NCBI GenBank assembly: GCA_020205615.1
Contig: CM035165.1
Coordinates: 88,040,005-88,104,004 of the forward strand
Length of the DNA stretch: 64,000 bases
Direction of reading: 5' to 3'
Source of the DNA: Panax quinquefolius
Taxonomy: Eukaryota; Streptophyta; Magnoliopsida; Apiales; Araliaceae
Shown here: piece after piece, positions 1 to 10,453 of the stretch
How the letters are laid out: the number at the start of each line of letters is the position of its first letter
Position numbering within the stretch: the stretch's first letter is position 1
Notes under the pieces: generated by a model
Database searches by the model: none
Told to the model about the DNA's origin: nothing
Seen by the model: only the letters and a program-made list of their open reading frames with translations
Translations under genes and position numbers: made by a program

Positions 1-564
1 ATCATATAAATTAATAACTAATTATTCACATATAATATTACAGAATCACAATTATGACAACCAGGTCGTTCCCAGGAAAGAGGGGGTTTTCCGATAAGGA
101 TTTCTCCTTATTGGCGCGCAATTAGGTGACCAAACCCCTTTTCTAGATAGAACTTCCTTAGACATTGCCAATAATGTTATCTAATAATATTATTCAAATA
201 ATATGAATTATTGATCTGATAATGGAGATACTGTGAAGTGACAATTATTGAAACAACAATTATATAAAATATCAATGCAGCAATTATTGAACCAATAAAA
301 TAAAATATTGAACAGTAATTACTGTAACAATTATTGAGCAGTGACTTCTTACGTAAGAATCAATAATTTCAAAAATATTATGCAATACCATGTGCTATCG
401 CTTTGCAACCACGCCAGACATTATATTTTTTAACCACCGGGTATTCCAACAGTGTTAACGGTAACCATTACGACGTTATTTATAAAAACTGAAACTTTTA
501 ATTTTCTTCATCCGACAGTTATCCGTTATGGGGCCCACAAATGACTGAGCCATCGTACGAATAT
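1..564 (-). repeat. Element E: left part of a minus-strand Gypsy LTR
   Basis: This matches the inner-boundary half of D's 5' LTR (about 31360-31920) almost base for base, including the ATTACAGAATCACA and GACAACCAGG motifs. It stops at ...GTACGAATAT, where D begins, and resumes at 32092 after D. It is therefore one LTR split by D. The left end lies outside the window, so a solo LTR and one LTR of a longer element cannot be told apart. Confidence 0.85.
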
Positions 565-794
565 TGTGACGCCCCCAAAATAGGTATACATCATCCAAAA
601 TAGGTATACGCCAAATACATGCTACAAAATTCAAATACAACTTAATAATACAATTGTCGTGTAAAATATGACAAAACATAAACTGAGAGTTTTAAAATGA
701 ATATTGTCTTCTAGACAGTATTCAACTCAAATGGTGTCCTCAATACAATTATTATCACACTCTTTCAAAGAATAGTGAGGACTACTAATGCTAT
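565..794 (-). repeat. D 3' LTR, first segment
   Basis: This is the outer end of D's 3' LTR, matching 29282-29512 of the 5' LTR. A short duplication of the AAAATAGGTATAC motif is seen near 591-610. It is interrupted after ACTAATGCTAT by element C. Confidence 0.88.
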
Positions 795-2089
795 TGTGAC
801 GCCCCCAAAATTAGGTATACATCACCCATCTTGAGTAGTCAGATACATGGTACAAAATTCAAATACAACTTACTAATACAACTGTCGTGTACAATACGAC
901 AAAACATAACTGTGAGTTTGAATACAATTATTGTCTACTAGAGATTATACAAACTCAAAAGGAGTCCTCATTACAATTATTAACACACTATTTACAAGAA
1001 TAGTTAGGACTACTAATGTTATCCTCTCGACCGCACTCCGCTCCCCGACTAGTCCCTCGCTATGTTCTCATTTCACAAGAGAACAAAGGAAAGAAAGGGT
1101 GAGCTCAACTAGCCCGAAGAAATATTATGACTAAGATAATGCAGAATAAATTATCATTAGTCTCCAACAATGTTAAACTGATAAAATATAATAGACATCA
1201 AGTTTAACTGCAGCGGAACAAGCAATCCATTAAAAGAGTCAAGTAGAAAATAAAATCTACTATCTTTTATGATTAAAAAGGTTTTTCATCACTGTTATTG
1301 CTAGGACTCACCTTAATAAATAATCCACATCATTGAATCACCCCTGCACTACGGCCAAGGATATTCTTTAAGATATCACGACCAAAATTATCCATGCACT
1401 ACGGGCCAAGAATATTTGTGTATTCATTAATGGTCATAATCATGCCATAAAACAATTCATCTTTGACTACTACCAAAGAGAATCCATAGCCATAATCATA
1501 CCAAAACCGTCCCATCAATGCACTACGCGCCAACGAGGACTTTTACCACATCATTTGTAACATTACTACTTAATGATTACAATCAATAATCCTCGTGTCA
1601 TAATCATACCAAGTCCATCTATGCACTATAGGCCATAGATGACTTTCAACAAAATATAAACATGAGGATGATGACAATGATATAAGAATTTAATAAAACA
1701 AGTTCTAGAATTAATTTATCCAGGAATTAATAATGTCCAAATTGTTAACATAATACTGCTTTGTAGAGTAAAATTCAAGAATGCTCAAAAGAATATTTCC
1801 ATGAAAAGATACTGGATGAAGCGCAAATATCAAGGATAAAATATTTTTGTCGTTTTCTCAATCCGACAATAATTACGCTAGGGTCCACTAATGATTGTGT
1901 CGTCGCATTTAATATTTCTGTTTAAAACGAATATTCCCTACCAATCGAATATAATATGACAACTTGCATACTTTGCAAAATTTATAAATATTACCCACAA
2001 CTATAACATTATCTCAAATTCACACCATAATATAAAAAAAATTATTTCGAGAAAATTAATTCTTTATTCATAAAATCTGGGGTTTCACA
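795..2089 (-). repeat. C 3' LTR, internally deleted
   Basis: It ends AATCTGGGGTTTCACA at 2089 against a purine-rich tract (read on the minus strand) at 2090-2100. The length is about 1.3 kb against about 2.4 kb in B. The missing middle lies near 1838, where GATGAAGCGCAAATATCAAGGATA jumps straight to TATTTTTGTCGTTTTC. This removes the TATA box and the leader start, so this LTR should be promoterless. Confidence 0.85.
1330..1660 (-). repeat. LTR hairpin modules (loop GTAGTGC in sense)
   Basis: Several copies of a GCACTAC(G)GGCC core (GGCC(C)GTAGTGC in sense) lie here, each between short inverted arms. The clearest is 1616-1641, where CATCTATG and CATAGATG form a perfect 8-bp stem around a 10-nt loop. 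Others are near 1345-1362, 1391-1412 and 1507-1530, with weaker arms. Confidence 0.7.
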
Positions 2090-2099
2090 ATCTCCCCTC

Positions 2100-3378
2100 G
2101 AAATTTACGTACGTACCTAGTATGCCGAACAGATGAGAACACTTCGTCAAATTCTAACTCTTGAGGTATAACCTTTAAGCGTAGAATATATTCCAGGATT
2201 TTAACAGGTACATCTTCATACGTTAAATTATCCGCTGTCTCATCCGGTTCTAAATTAATAATGTGGTTCGGGTCGTCCACATATTTACGTAACATCGATA
2301 CGTTAAAAATGTTATGAACACGCAACATACTTGGCGGTAAAACGAGTCTATAGGCCACAGTTCCTACTTCATCGAGGATTTCAAATGGGCCAGTTAAATC
2401 GAGGGTTGAGATTTCCTTTCTTCGTCGATTCTTGCTTCTAGAATAACGCCCTCTTGAACCTTCTTCTTCATATTCATCAGCTCTGGGTGCGTAGTTTGAG
2501 CGACTTTAACTTTATCGATTAAAGTCAATTCTACTCATATATTCGTTATCTTCATGTGGGTCCGTATATTCGCACTCGTAAACGCATACGATCTTCAACT
2601 CAACGCGTCACCTACCATGTTCGCTCTTTCACGATGATATTGAATAAGTACGATCGTAATCTTCTTCAATGTTCAAGCCAACATCTTTGGCGCGTATTAC
2701 GCCGCTTTAAGTAAAAAATATTTGAGGGTTTTAGAAATGGGTTTTGATCATGTCAATACAAAATTTGATTTCACGCCTAGGGGTAGGCTAGAAGTCTTCA
2801 AGAATACGCCAAGAAATTTATTAACGATAGAAATATCATTCAAAATCACATCTCATCCAAGACTTGATAAGACGTCACATCGATACCAACCGTGACTTCT
2901 ATCCCTTAACCTAGATAAAGACCTCACAATGATACCTATTAACTTGTCATCGCCATTCACGACGTCACCTACGTAGAAAAGTCCGCTTCTGCATTCCACA
3001 CCGTGAAGTCATCAACAAAAGGATCGGGGCTTTTTACTTATGGCTCGATATGACAATGATCAATTTAGTGGTTTGGTTGCTTGAATTCGCATAATAGGTT
3101 GGTTAGGAATATGAAAGCTAACAACCTTACGAAAAACATGATGAGTAGTTAACCAATCGCTTTAAAAAAACCACATCAAAGGCAAGTATTTTCAAAGAGA
3201 TAAGATCGACAGTAACGTGAAAGTGTCGATTTGAATCAAACAAGATTTATAAACAGTGGAGGTAACGAAGGTTTCTCCCAATGGAGTTTCAATAGATAAA
3301 TCAAAGTTTAACTTCTCCAGAGTTAAGTACAAACATTGAACACAACTAGGTGAAATAAAAGAGTGAGTAGAACTGGTA
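2100..3378 (-). pseudogene. C gag-pol remnants
   Basis: Reading right to left on the minus strand, 3379-3192 encodes protease residues around SSTHSFISPSC, with the active-site DTG changed to DTS. About 3190-3060 continues the protease C-terminus. About 2870-3050 is a segment of unknown origin shared with B and J. About 2760-2730 is the start of reverse transcriptase. An abrupt join follows to RNase H (...LKYFF) near 2720, then the RNase H end near 2600-2580 and the start of the integrase spacer near 2420-2540. A second join leads to the integrase C-terminus and truncated chromodomain (2068-2358, AYRLVLPPSMLRVHN...). No frame is open for long and the polymerase palm with its DD pair is missing. 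Confidence 0.8.
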
Positions 3379-3392
3379 TCTGGGGTTTCACA
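3379..3392 (-). repeat. C 5' LTR remnant (last ~14 bp)
   Basis: The protease text GAACTGGTATC runs directly into TGGGGTTTCACA, the terminal bases of the LTR. In intact protease copies GGTATCTAGTAAGG follows, and in intact LTR ends AAAATCTGGGG precedes, so the deletion joint lies in a shared ATCT. Confidence 0.8.
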
Positions 3393-4119
3393 GCTATCAT
3401 CTAGACTGTCACTCCGTTCCCCGACTAGCCCCAACTACGTTCTCATTTTCTGAAGAGAACAATGAAAGCAAAAGGGTGAGCTCAACTAGCCTAGTAAGAA
3501 ATATTATGACTAAGATAATGCAGAATAATTTATCGTTAGCCTTCAACGGTGTTAAACTGATAAAATATAACAAACATCAAGTTTAACTACAGCGGAACAA
3601 GCAATCCATTAGAAGAGTCAAGTAGAGAATAAAATCTACTATCTTCCATGATTTAAAAGGTTTTTCATCACTTTTATCACTGAGACTCAGCTTAATAAAT
3701 AATCCATATCATCCCTGCACTACGGCCAAGGATATTCATTAGTATCACGACCACAAATTATCCATGCACTATGGGCCAAGGATATTCGTGTATTCATCAA
3801 TGGTCATGATTATGCCAACAATCATCCCCATCAATGCACTACTACCAATGAGGACTTTTACCACATCATTTGAAACATTACGGTCATGATTATACCGAAT
3901 AATCCCTAGTCATAATCATACCAAGTCCATCTATGCACTACATGCCACAGATGACTTTGAACATAATATAAACATGAGGATGATGACAATGATGTAAGAA
4001 TTCAATAAAATAAATTCAAGGATAAATTTTTAAAGATTTATAATTTAATTTATCCAGAAATCAATAACGTTCAAATTGTCAACATGCTACTGCTTTGTGG
4101 AGTAAAATTTAAGAATAAT
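3393..4119 (-). repeat. D 3' LTR, second segment
   Basis: It begins with the GCTAT duplication and continues exactly where 794 stopped, matching about 29508-30185 of the 5' LTR. It holds hairpin modules near 3713-3738, 3764-3788, 3829-3850 and 3927-3955. It ends GAATAAT, where element B inserts. Confidence 0.88.
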
Positions 4120-4860
4120 TGTGAGACCCCAGATTTTATCAATAAAGATTTAAATTTTGTTGAAATAATTTTTTAATATTATGGTGTGAATTTAAGATAA
4201 TATTATAGTTGTGGGTAGTATTTATAAATTTTGCAAAGTATGCAAGTGGTTATATTATATTCGATTGGTTCGGGAATATTCGGTTTAGCGAGAAATATTC
4301 GCATAACTACTCAATCATTGGTGGACCCCATAATGTAATTATTATCGGATTGAGAAAACGACAAAAATATTTTATTGAAATAACGGCGGAAGTTTTACCG
4401 TGGTTACCGCTGAACTACTCGGTAAAAGTAAAAGAATACGATGTCGTGTGGTTGCATAGTAGCAATACCAGTATTGATTATTGATGCTTATGTGAGAAGT
4501 CACCAGGTTTGATTCCATTATCACGATTAATAATATGAATTATTATAATGATAATGACGCTTTTGTTTTATTCGTATTATTAACGTAATAAAATGAAACA
4601 TCTTTTATATAAAATAGAATACTTTATTAAAGTTATTCTATAAATAGAATATATTATATTTTATTATGCATAGTGTTGCATAGTGTTTTTTTCATATAAG
4701 GTTTTGCATAGTATTGCATAGTATTTGCATAGTAAAATGTTTTATATAAATAGAATATATTATATTTTATTTAAAAGATTTTCTTTAAATATGGACCAAA
4801 TCGATTAAAGTAAATCAATCTGGACCGTTCATGGATTAGTTACTATGCATTCCATTTTCT

Positions 4861-4868
4861 TATAAATA
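4861..4868 (+). promoter_or_regulatory. TATA box, B 5' LTR
   Basis: TATAAATA, conserved at the same place in both B LTRs and in the related elements. It is the likely pol II promoter of the element; transcription would start about 25-35 bp downstream. Confidence 0.6.
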
Positions 4869-5231
4869 AAGCTCATTCCTTCATTTTCTTACTTAATTCA
4901 TTGAAACTTCTAGAGAGAAATTATAGAGAAGGAGAAGCTATAGAGAAAATTATAGAAAGAAGAAGAGTATTCTCGCTACTTCACTACTTCTATATTCATT
5001 CTTTTTACTACGGTAAGTGTTATTCTTTCTTCTTGAAGAGAACTTCATTATTCCATTCATTATTATTACATTGGAATAACTTTGTAAAGAGTGGCATACC
5101 CTATATACATAACTTTGTGATACGCGACATACCTATATACTTGGTGAAATCCTTATGTTATTCCATTGCTTATTATTCTGTTGGAATAACTTTTGTATAC
5201 GCTATTTACCTATACTTGGTGACATTCTTTC

Positions 5232-5470
5232 TATTATTCATTGCTGGAACATCCTGCCTCGCTGTGTTTTACACCTTGACTGGTTCCGCTTTTTATTATT
5301 CTCGTTGGAACATCCACATGCATGTGTTTTACACCTGACCGGTTCCGCCTTTATCATTCTGTTGGAATATCCTATCTCGTGTGTTTTACAATCGATCTGG
5401 TTCCATCTTTATTATTCTGTTGGAACATCCTCGCTTGGTGTGAATTTCACCCCTTTCGTTCCGTTATTAT
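5232..5470 (+). repeat. B-LTR tandem block of ~58-bp units with nested inverted repeats
   Basis: There are about four units, each with TTGGAACATCC, then GTGTTTTACAC, then CTGGTTCCG. GGAAC...GTTCC are outer inverted arms, and GTGT-TTT-ACAC is a perfect inner inverted repeat. In the fourth unit the inner element is a different but still self-complementary sequence, GTGAATTTCAC. The block lies 370-600 bp downstream of the TATA box, so it should be transcribed. Confidence 0.75.
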
Positions 5471-6547
5471 TATTCTCGTTGAATAACTCGTCATCGCGGT
5501 ACCGCATGCATGGTGATTTCTTTTGTTATTCCATTCTTTATTATACCCAGGTTGGTTAAAACTTTGACTTCTATACTCCATGAAATTAGTAGAATATCCT
5601 TGATATTTGCGTTTCATCCAAAGATCTTTTCATGAAAATATTCTTCCGATCATTCTTGAATTTTACTCTCTACTAAAAAAGATGTCGTGTTGACAATTTG
5701 GACGTTAATAATTCATGGATTAAATAATTCTTGAACTTGTTTTATTGAATTACTATGTCATTGTCATCATCCTCATGTTATATTATGTTATCTTTGGCTT
5801 ACGTGCATAGATGAACTTAGTATGATTATGACCAGTGATCATTCTAAGATAATAATCACTTAATATAAATGATGTGACAAAAGTCCTCAAAGTGGCTGTA
5901 ATGCAAATTGATGGATAGTTTTGGTATGATTATGACCGAGGGTGATTCGGTATAGTCATGACCATTGATAATTTGATGAAAATCCTTGACCGTAGTACAG
6001 GGATGATTAGATGTGGTGGTTTATTTATTAAAATTTGAGTCTCGATAAAAATTGATGAAAACCTTTAAAACCTAAAAGATAGTAGACTTTATTCTCTACT
6101 TGACTCTTTTAATGGATTGTATATTCATCACTGCAGCTTAAACCGGTTGTCTATTGTATTTTATCGCTTTAACATCATTGAAGGCTAATGATAATTTATT
6201 CGCATTATCTTAGTCATAATATTTCTTCTTGGGCTAGTTGAGCTCACCTTTCTTTCACCGTTTCTCTTGAAATGAGAACATAGTTTGACTTGAGCCGGGG
6301 AACGGAGTAATGGTCCGAGAGGATAGCATTAGTAGTCCCCACTATTCTGTGAAATAGTGTGATAATAGTTGTAATGAGGACTCCTTTTGAGTTTGTATAA
6401 TATCTAGTAGACAATATTTGTATTCAAACTCACGCTTTATGTCGTATTGTACACGACGCTTAGGTTAATAAGTTGTATTTGAATTTATGTACCATGTAAG
6501 TGGCGACCCAAGATGGGTGACGATACCTAATTTTGGGGCGTCACGGT

Positions 6548-6560
6548 TGGTATCGTGAGC
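6548..6560 (+). other. B primer-binding site (tRNA-Met-like)
   Basis: TGGTATCGTGAGC lies two bases after the LTR end and resembles the usual TGGTATCAGAGC complement of initiator tRNA-Met. It priorly served minus-strand DNA synthesis. Confidence 0.75.
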
Positions 6561-7835
6561 TTAGGATATGATCCTGGCTAAGATGTGAGAATAGTACTAG
6601 GAGGGAGAGACGGGAATTCCTTCGCTAGTATGACCTACCTAAGTTATTTGGTATTTGATTGGTCGGTCAGAGTATAGTGATAATATGTTGCATGTTAATT
6701 AACTCTTGTTTTGTGACAGTGTTTGTATTTAGATGTTGTGAATAGGGCTCTTGTTATTGGAGTGCGATAATGAGTCGGCTTCAACCAAAAGGTAACGACC
6801 AACAACACGATAATAATCATACTGGCACATAATTTACCATCGAACAATGATGACCATCGTGGGAGAAATTATCATGCCAAGAATAGTAACCACTTCGGTG
6901 GTAATCATGGCAAAGATAATAGAAGTGGAAATTTCAAGAAGAGAAGGTCATTTAGCTCGATTTTGTCGTATAGTGAAGTCAAGTCCAGTTGGGATAGTGG
7001 CACCAAAGGCGGATACGGACAAAACAAAGTCGGTGATTTCAGGAAGAGCGTTTTTCGTGACTTCTCAAAAAGTGGATAACCCGAACGGTTTAGCACGGGT
7101 TAGTTAATTATAAATTCTTATGAAGTCTATACCTTATTAGATACCTGGTTCTACCCATTCTTTTATCTCTCTCTTTTGCGTTCAACGCTTAAATTTGACT
7201 TGAGAAATTAGACTTTGATTTATCTATCAAACTTCGTTGGGAGAAACCTTCGTTACCTCTATTGTTTATTAATCTTGTTGTTTCAAATAAACACTTTCAC
7301 GTTACTTCGTCGATCTTATCTCTTTGAAAATACTTGGCTTTGAGGTAATTTTTGAAAAACGATTGATTAACTACTCATTATTCTTTTGTAAGGTTGTTAG
7401 CTTTCATATTCCTAACCAACTCAAGTTATACTGAATTCAAAGTAACCAAATCCTAAAGTTAATCAACGTTATATCAAGCTATAAGTAAAGAGCCCGATCC
7501 TTTCGTTGTTGACTTCCTTGTGTGGAATGCACCGCCGGACTTTCAGAGGCGACGTCATTGTCAAGATGGCAAGTTGATAGGTATCTTTGTGAGGTGCTAT
7601 CCAGGTTAAGGGATAGAAGTCACAGTTGGTATTAATGTGATGTACTATCCAAGTCTTGGACGAGAGTAACAGTTTTGAATGATATTTCTATCATTAATAA
7701 ATTTCTTGGCGTATTCTTGAAGACTTCCTAGCCTACCCTAGAGCGTGAAATCGAATTTTGTATTGACCCCAGTACAAAACCCATTTCTTAAACCCTCAAA
7801 TATTTCTTCAACTAAAATGAACAGTTTACGTGGTT
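6561..7835 (+). pseudogene. B leader and gag-pol remnants
   Basis: The leader (6561-6715) resembles that of D. It joins directly to the end of Gag (text equivalent to [11 protein letters not shown], near 6740-6775), removing most of gag. A degraded nucleocapsid follows (GREGHLARFC-like, near 6940-6970), then text related to SGRAFFVTSQ and the protease site LDTGSTHSF, now frameshifted, near 7137-7165. The protease C-terminus lies near 7290-7425. A shared segment of unknown origin occupies about 7480-7670. The reverse-transcriptase start ([12 protein letters not shown]) near 7755-7795 is joined to RNase H text LKYFFT near 7800-7820. No polymerase core or integrase remains. Confidence 0.8.
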
Positions 7836-8880
7836 TATGATGAAAGTCATAATAAAAGCATTGGACTAATGAAAATCATGGGTATATGAAGTATTAGTAA
7901 GTTTTATGATGAGTTATGTTGGTTAGTATGTGAAAACATGAAAGTTTCTTAGAAATCACAAAGAGTTGAAAATCAGATTTTGGTGAAAAACGTAACAAGA
8001 AATTCAATTGACCATATCTCCTATTATATTTTGAATTTTTGAGTGTGGTCAAGTCCTAGAGGTAGATCTATGAGTTACCTAACTAATCCAAGTGGAATTA
8101 CTGGAAAAGGTGTTGTAGATTTTGTGTGGACTGATTTTAGCAAAGGAGGCCAAAGCTGTAAATTTAAAAATGCTACTGCCCAGAAACTTTAAGGGGCTGT
8201 TTCGGCTACTTAAATTATGAGAAAAATTATGGCCTTTTGGGACATGAAAGTATATGGTATAAAGTACCTCCTGTCCAAAAATGAGCTCATTCTCGACTTA
8301 AAATGAGCAAGTTATGACTATTTCAATATTTAGGTTTTTTCGATTTAAAAACGCTATAACCGAGTTCTATAACTCCGATGACCATGAAATTTAAACTGGA
8401 GGCTCAAGTTAACATGTGTAAGGTCCTGCCAAGATTTGGGAATTTTTGGAGTTAAACTTGAGGTAGCTAATTTCTTAAGGAATTAATTAGAAATTGATTT
8501 TGAAAAATAGTAAATGAATTTTAAAAATTCGAGAAAATATATTTTCATTATGGGACTATATTATGCTAAATCCCAAAAAAGAAATATTTTTGGGACTGAT
8601 TTGGTATTTTTCATGAAAATAGTTTAGTTACGAACATATGAGTTAAATATGTTATGTGAAGTAACAAAGTTGAAAATATGATTTTATGGCTAAAGAATCC
8701 TATATAGAGTATATGCATATTTTTGATGAGGGATTTGATAATTTGTGATGATATTTTATGAGTATGGCATTTTTGAATGATTAAATGCATTATATGGTAA
8801 AGCGTAAACAATTGAGATAAATTGTTTATAAATTTAAGAAGTGATTAAAATATTATTATAATATTAATGTTATTAGATTA
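7836..8880 (+). other. Unassigned segment inside B
   Basis: About 1 kb, AT-rich, non-coding, with no match to any other part of the window that I can see. Phrases such as GAAATTTAAACTGGAGGCTC and CTATAACCGAGTTC resemble the upstream half of other plant Gypsy LTRs. That fits the LTR-like sequence following it, so it may be the U3 part of a captured LTR. This is inference. Confidence 0.4.
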
Positions 8881-10400
8881 TGAGATTATTAAGTGATTGA
8901 TAACATGGGGATATTCTTGAATCTCGGATAAATTATATTATAAATGTTTAATATTTATCCTTTATCTCATTTGATTGATTCTTTATATCATTATCCTCAC
9001 GCTTATATTATGTTGAAAGTCATCTCAGTATGTGAAGTGCATAGATGGACTTGGTATGATTATGACCAGGATTGTTAGTGATAATCATAACCGTAATTGA
9101 AAACACAATTATCTTTGGTAAGTAGTGCATGGATAATTTGTGGTCGTGATATCTAATGAATACACAATTATCTTTAATGTAGTAGTGCATGGATAATTTG
9201 TGGTCGTGATACTAATGAATACACAATTATCTTCGGTAGTAGTGCATGGATAATTTGTGGTCGCGATACTAATGAATACACAATTATCTTTGTCAGTAAA
9301 TGGATAATTTGTGGTCGTGATATTAATGAATACACGATTATCTTTGGTAGTAGTGCATGGATAATTCGTGGTCGTGATACTAATGAATACACAATTATCT
9401 TTGGTAGTAGTGCATGGATAATTTGTGGTCGTGATATTAATGAATACACAATTATCTTTGGTCAGTAGTGCATGGATAATTTGTGGTCGTGATACTAATG
9501 AATACACGATTATCTTTGGTAGTAGTGCATGGATAATTTGTGGTCGTGATACTTAATGAATACACGATTATCTTTGGTAGTAGTGCATGGATAATTCGTG
9601 GTCGTGATATTAATGAATACACAATTATCTTTGTCGTAGTGCATGGATAATTTGTGGTCGTGATACTAATGAATACACAATTATCTTTGGCCGTAGTGCA
9701 TGGATAATTTGTGGTCGTGATACTAATGAATACACGATTATCTTTGGCCGTAGTGCATGGATAATTCGTGGTCGTGATACTAATGAATACACAATTATCT
9801 TTGGTAGTAGTGCATGGATAATTTGTGGTCGTGATATTAATGAATACACAATTATCTTTGGTCAGTAGTGCATGGATAATTTGTGGTCGTGATACTAATG
9901 AATACACGATTATCTTTGGTCGTAGTGCATGGATAATTCGTGGTCGTGATACTAATGAATACACGATTATCTTCATGGTCGTAGTGCATGGATAATTAAG
10001 TGGTCGTGATACTAATGAATATCCTTGGCACAGTAGTGCGGGGATGATTCGATGATATGGATTAATTATTGAGTGAGTCTTAGCAATGAAATATTAATTC
10101 ATGGATGTGGTAAAAAGTCATCTTCGTCAGTAGTGCATTGATAGACTTGGTATGATTATGACCACGGATTATTCGGTATAATCATGATCAGATTAAAAAC
10201 ACGAATATCCTTGGCGCAAGGTGCATGGATAATTCGTGGTCGTGGATACTATTAAGTCGCGTCTCAAAGATTATTGGTTTTACAAATTGTATATCTTGGC
10301 TCAGTAGTGCAAAGATGAATTGTTAATGAATATTTTTGGCCTGGATTACGAAGATGAATTTAAATGATAAAGGTATTCAAAGTATCCTCACCTCTTTATC
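8881..10400 (+). repeat. Captured LTR-like fragment in B containing the array
   Basis: The text around 8925-9075 (ATAAATTATATTATAAATGTTTAATATTTATCC, then the Gypsy-type GCATAGATGGACTTGGTATGATTATGACCA motif) is the sense version of the hairpin region of the D-type LTR near 3895-4060, diverged. It ends in hairpin text near 10310-10370 without the expected R/U5 end, so it is a partial LTR in plus orientation next to B's own 3' LTR. Confidence 0.6.
9105..10020 (+). repeat. Satellite-like tandem array, ~16 x 57 bp
   Basis: The unit reads ATGGATAATTTGTGGTCGTG, then ATACTAATGAATACACAATT, then ATCTTTGGTAGTAGTGC. I count 16 copies of the GGATAATT core between 9129 and 9990, spaced 52-65 bp. Copies 6-8 (about 9412-9530) and 13-15 (about 9810-9930) share the same order of variants, a sign of multi-unit duplication. 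Each unit contains a hairpin, CAC(A/G)ATTATC paired with GATAATT(T/C)GTG across a loop containing GTAGTG. The same motif occurs about twice in an ordinary D-type LTR (3737-3785), so the array is a local expansion of an LTR motif. Confidence 0.93.
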
Positions 10401-10442
10401 ATACCAGTATCGCACCCTAATTTCGAGGGCTTAAATTCCATA

Positions 10443-10453
10443 AGGAGGGAGAT
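10443..10453 (+). other. B polypurine tract
   Basis: AGGAGGGAGAT sits directly before the 3' LTR, preceded by the conserved text AATTTCGAGGGCTTAAATTC. It is the site of plus-strand DNA priming. Confidence 0.8.

Larger units (their letters stand above)
795..3392 (-). mobile_element. Element C: heavily deleted Gypsy element (B subfamily), minus strand
   Basis: C runs from TGTGACGCCCCC to GGGGTTTCACA and is flanked by GCTAT at 790-794 and 3393-3397. The same site is uninterrupted in D's other LTR near 29508 (AATGCTATCATC), confirming a clean insertion. Only about 2.6 kb remains: a shortened 3' LTR, fragments of integrase, RNase H and protease, and about 14 bp of the 5' LTR. The terminal bases (TGTGAAACCCCAGA in sense) place it with element B rather than A or D. 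It cannot encode its own mobility. Confidence 0.9.
4120..6545 (+). repeat. B 5' LTR
   Basis: This is 2,426 bp, TGTGAGACCCC to GGGGCGTCACG; the last base should be A and is G. It matches 10454-12860. In order it holds GAATATTC palindromes near 4271-4303, a TATA box at 4861, a tandem block at 5232-5470, hairpin modules near 5800-6000, a conserved GGGCTAGTTGAGCTCACC motif near 6230, and the U5 end. Confidence 0.9.

Noticed and set aside
4901..5559. Open frames of 145 and 134 codons in the B 5' LTR
   Set aside because: They lie in the tandem hairpin block, differ between the two LTRs, and match no protein pattern. The Phe/Tyr-rich text comes from T-rich repeats.
9109..9976. Long minus-strand open frames with repeated peptides (for example ISITTTNYPCTT)
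   Set aside because: They are translations of the 57-bp tandem array in three frames. The array changes frame by one-base indels and is non-coding LTR-derived DNA.
9105..10020. CRISPR-like look of the array
   Set aside because: The repeats are contiguous with no unique spacers, they are derived from an LTR motif, and the window is plant nuclear DNA.
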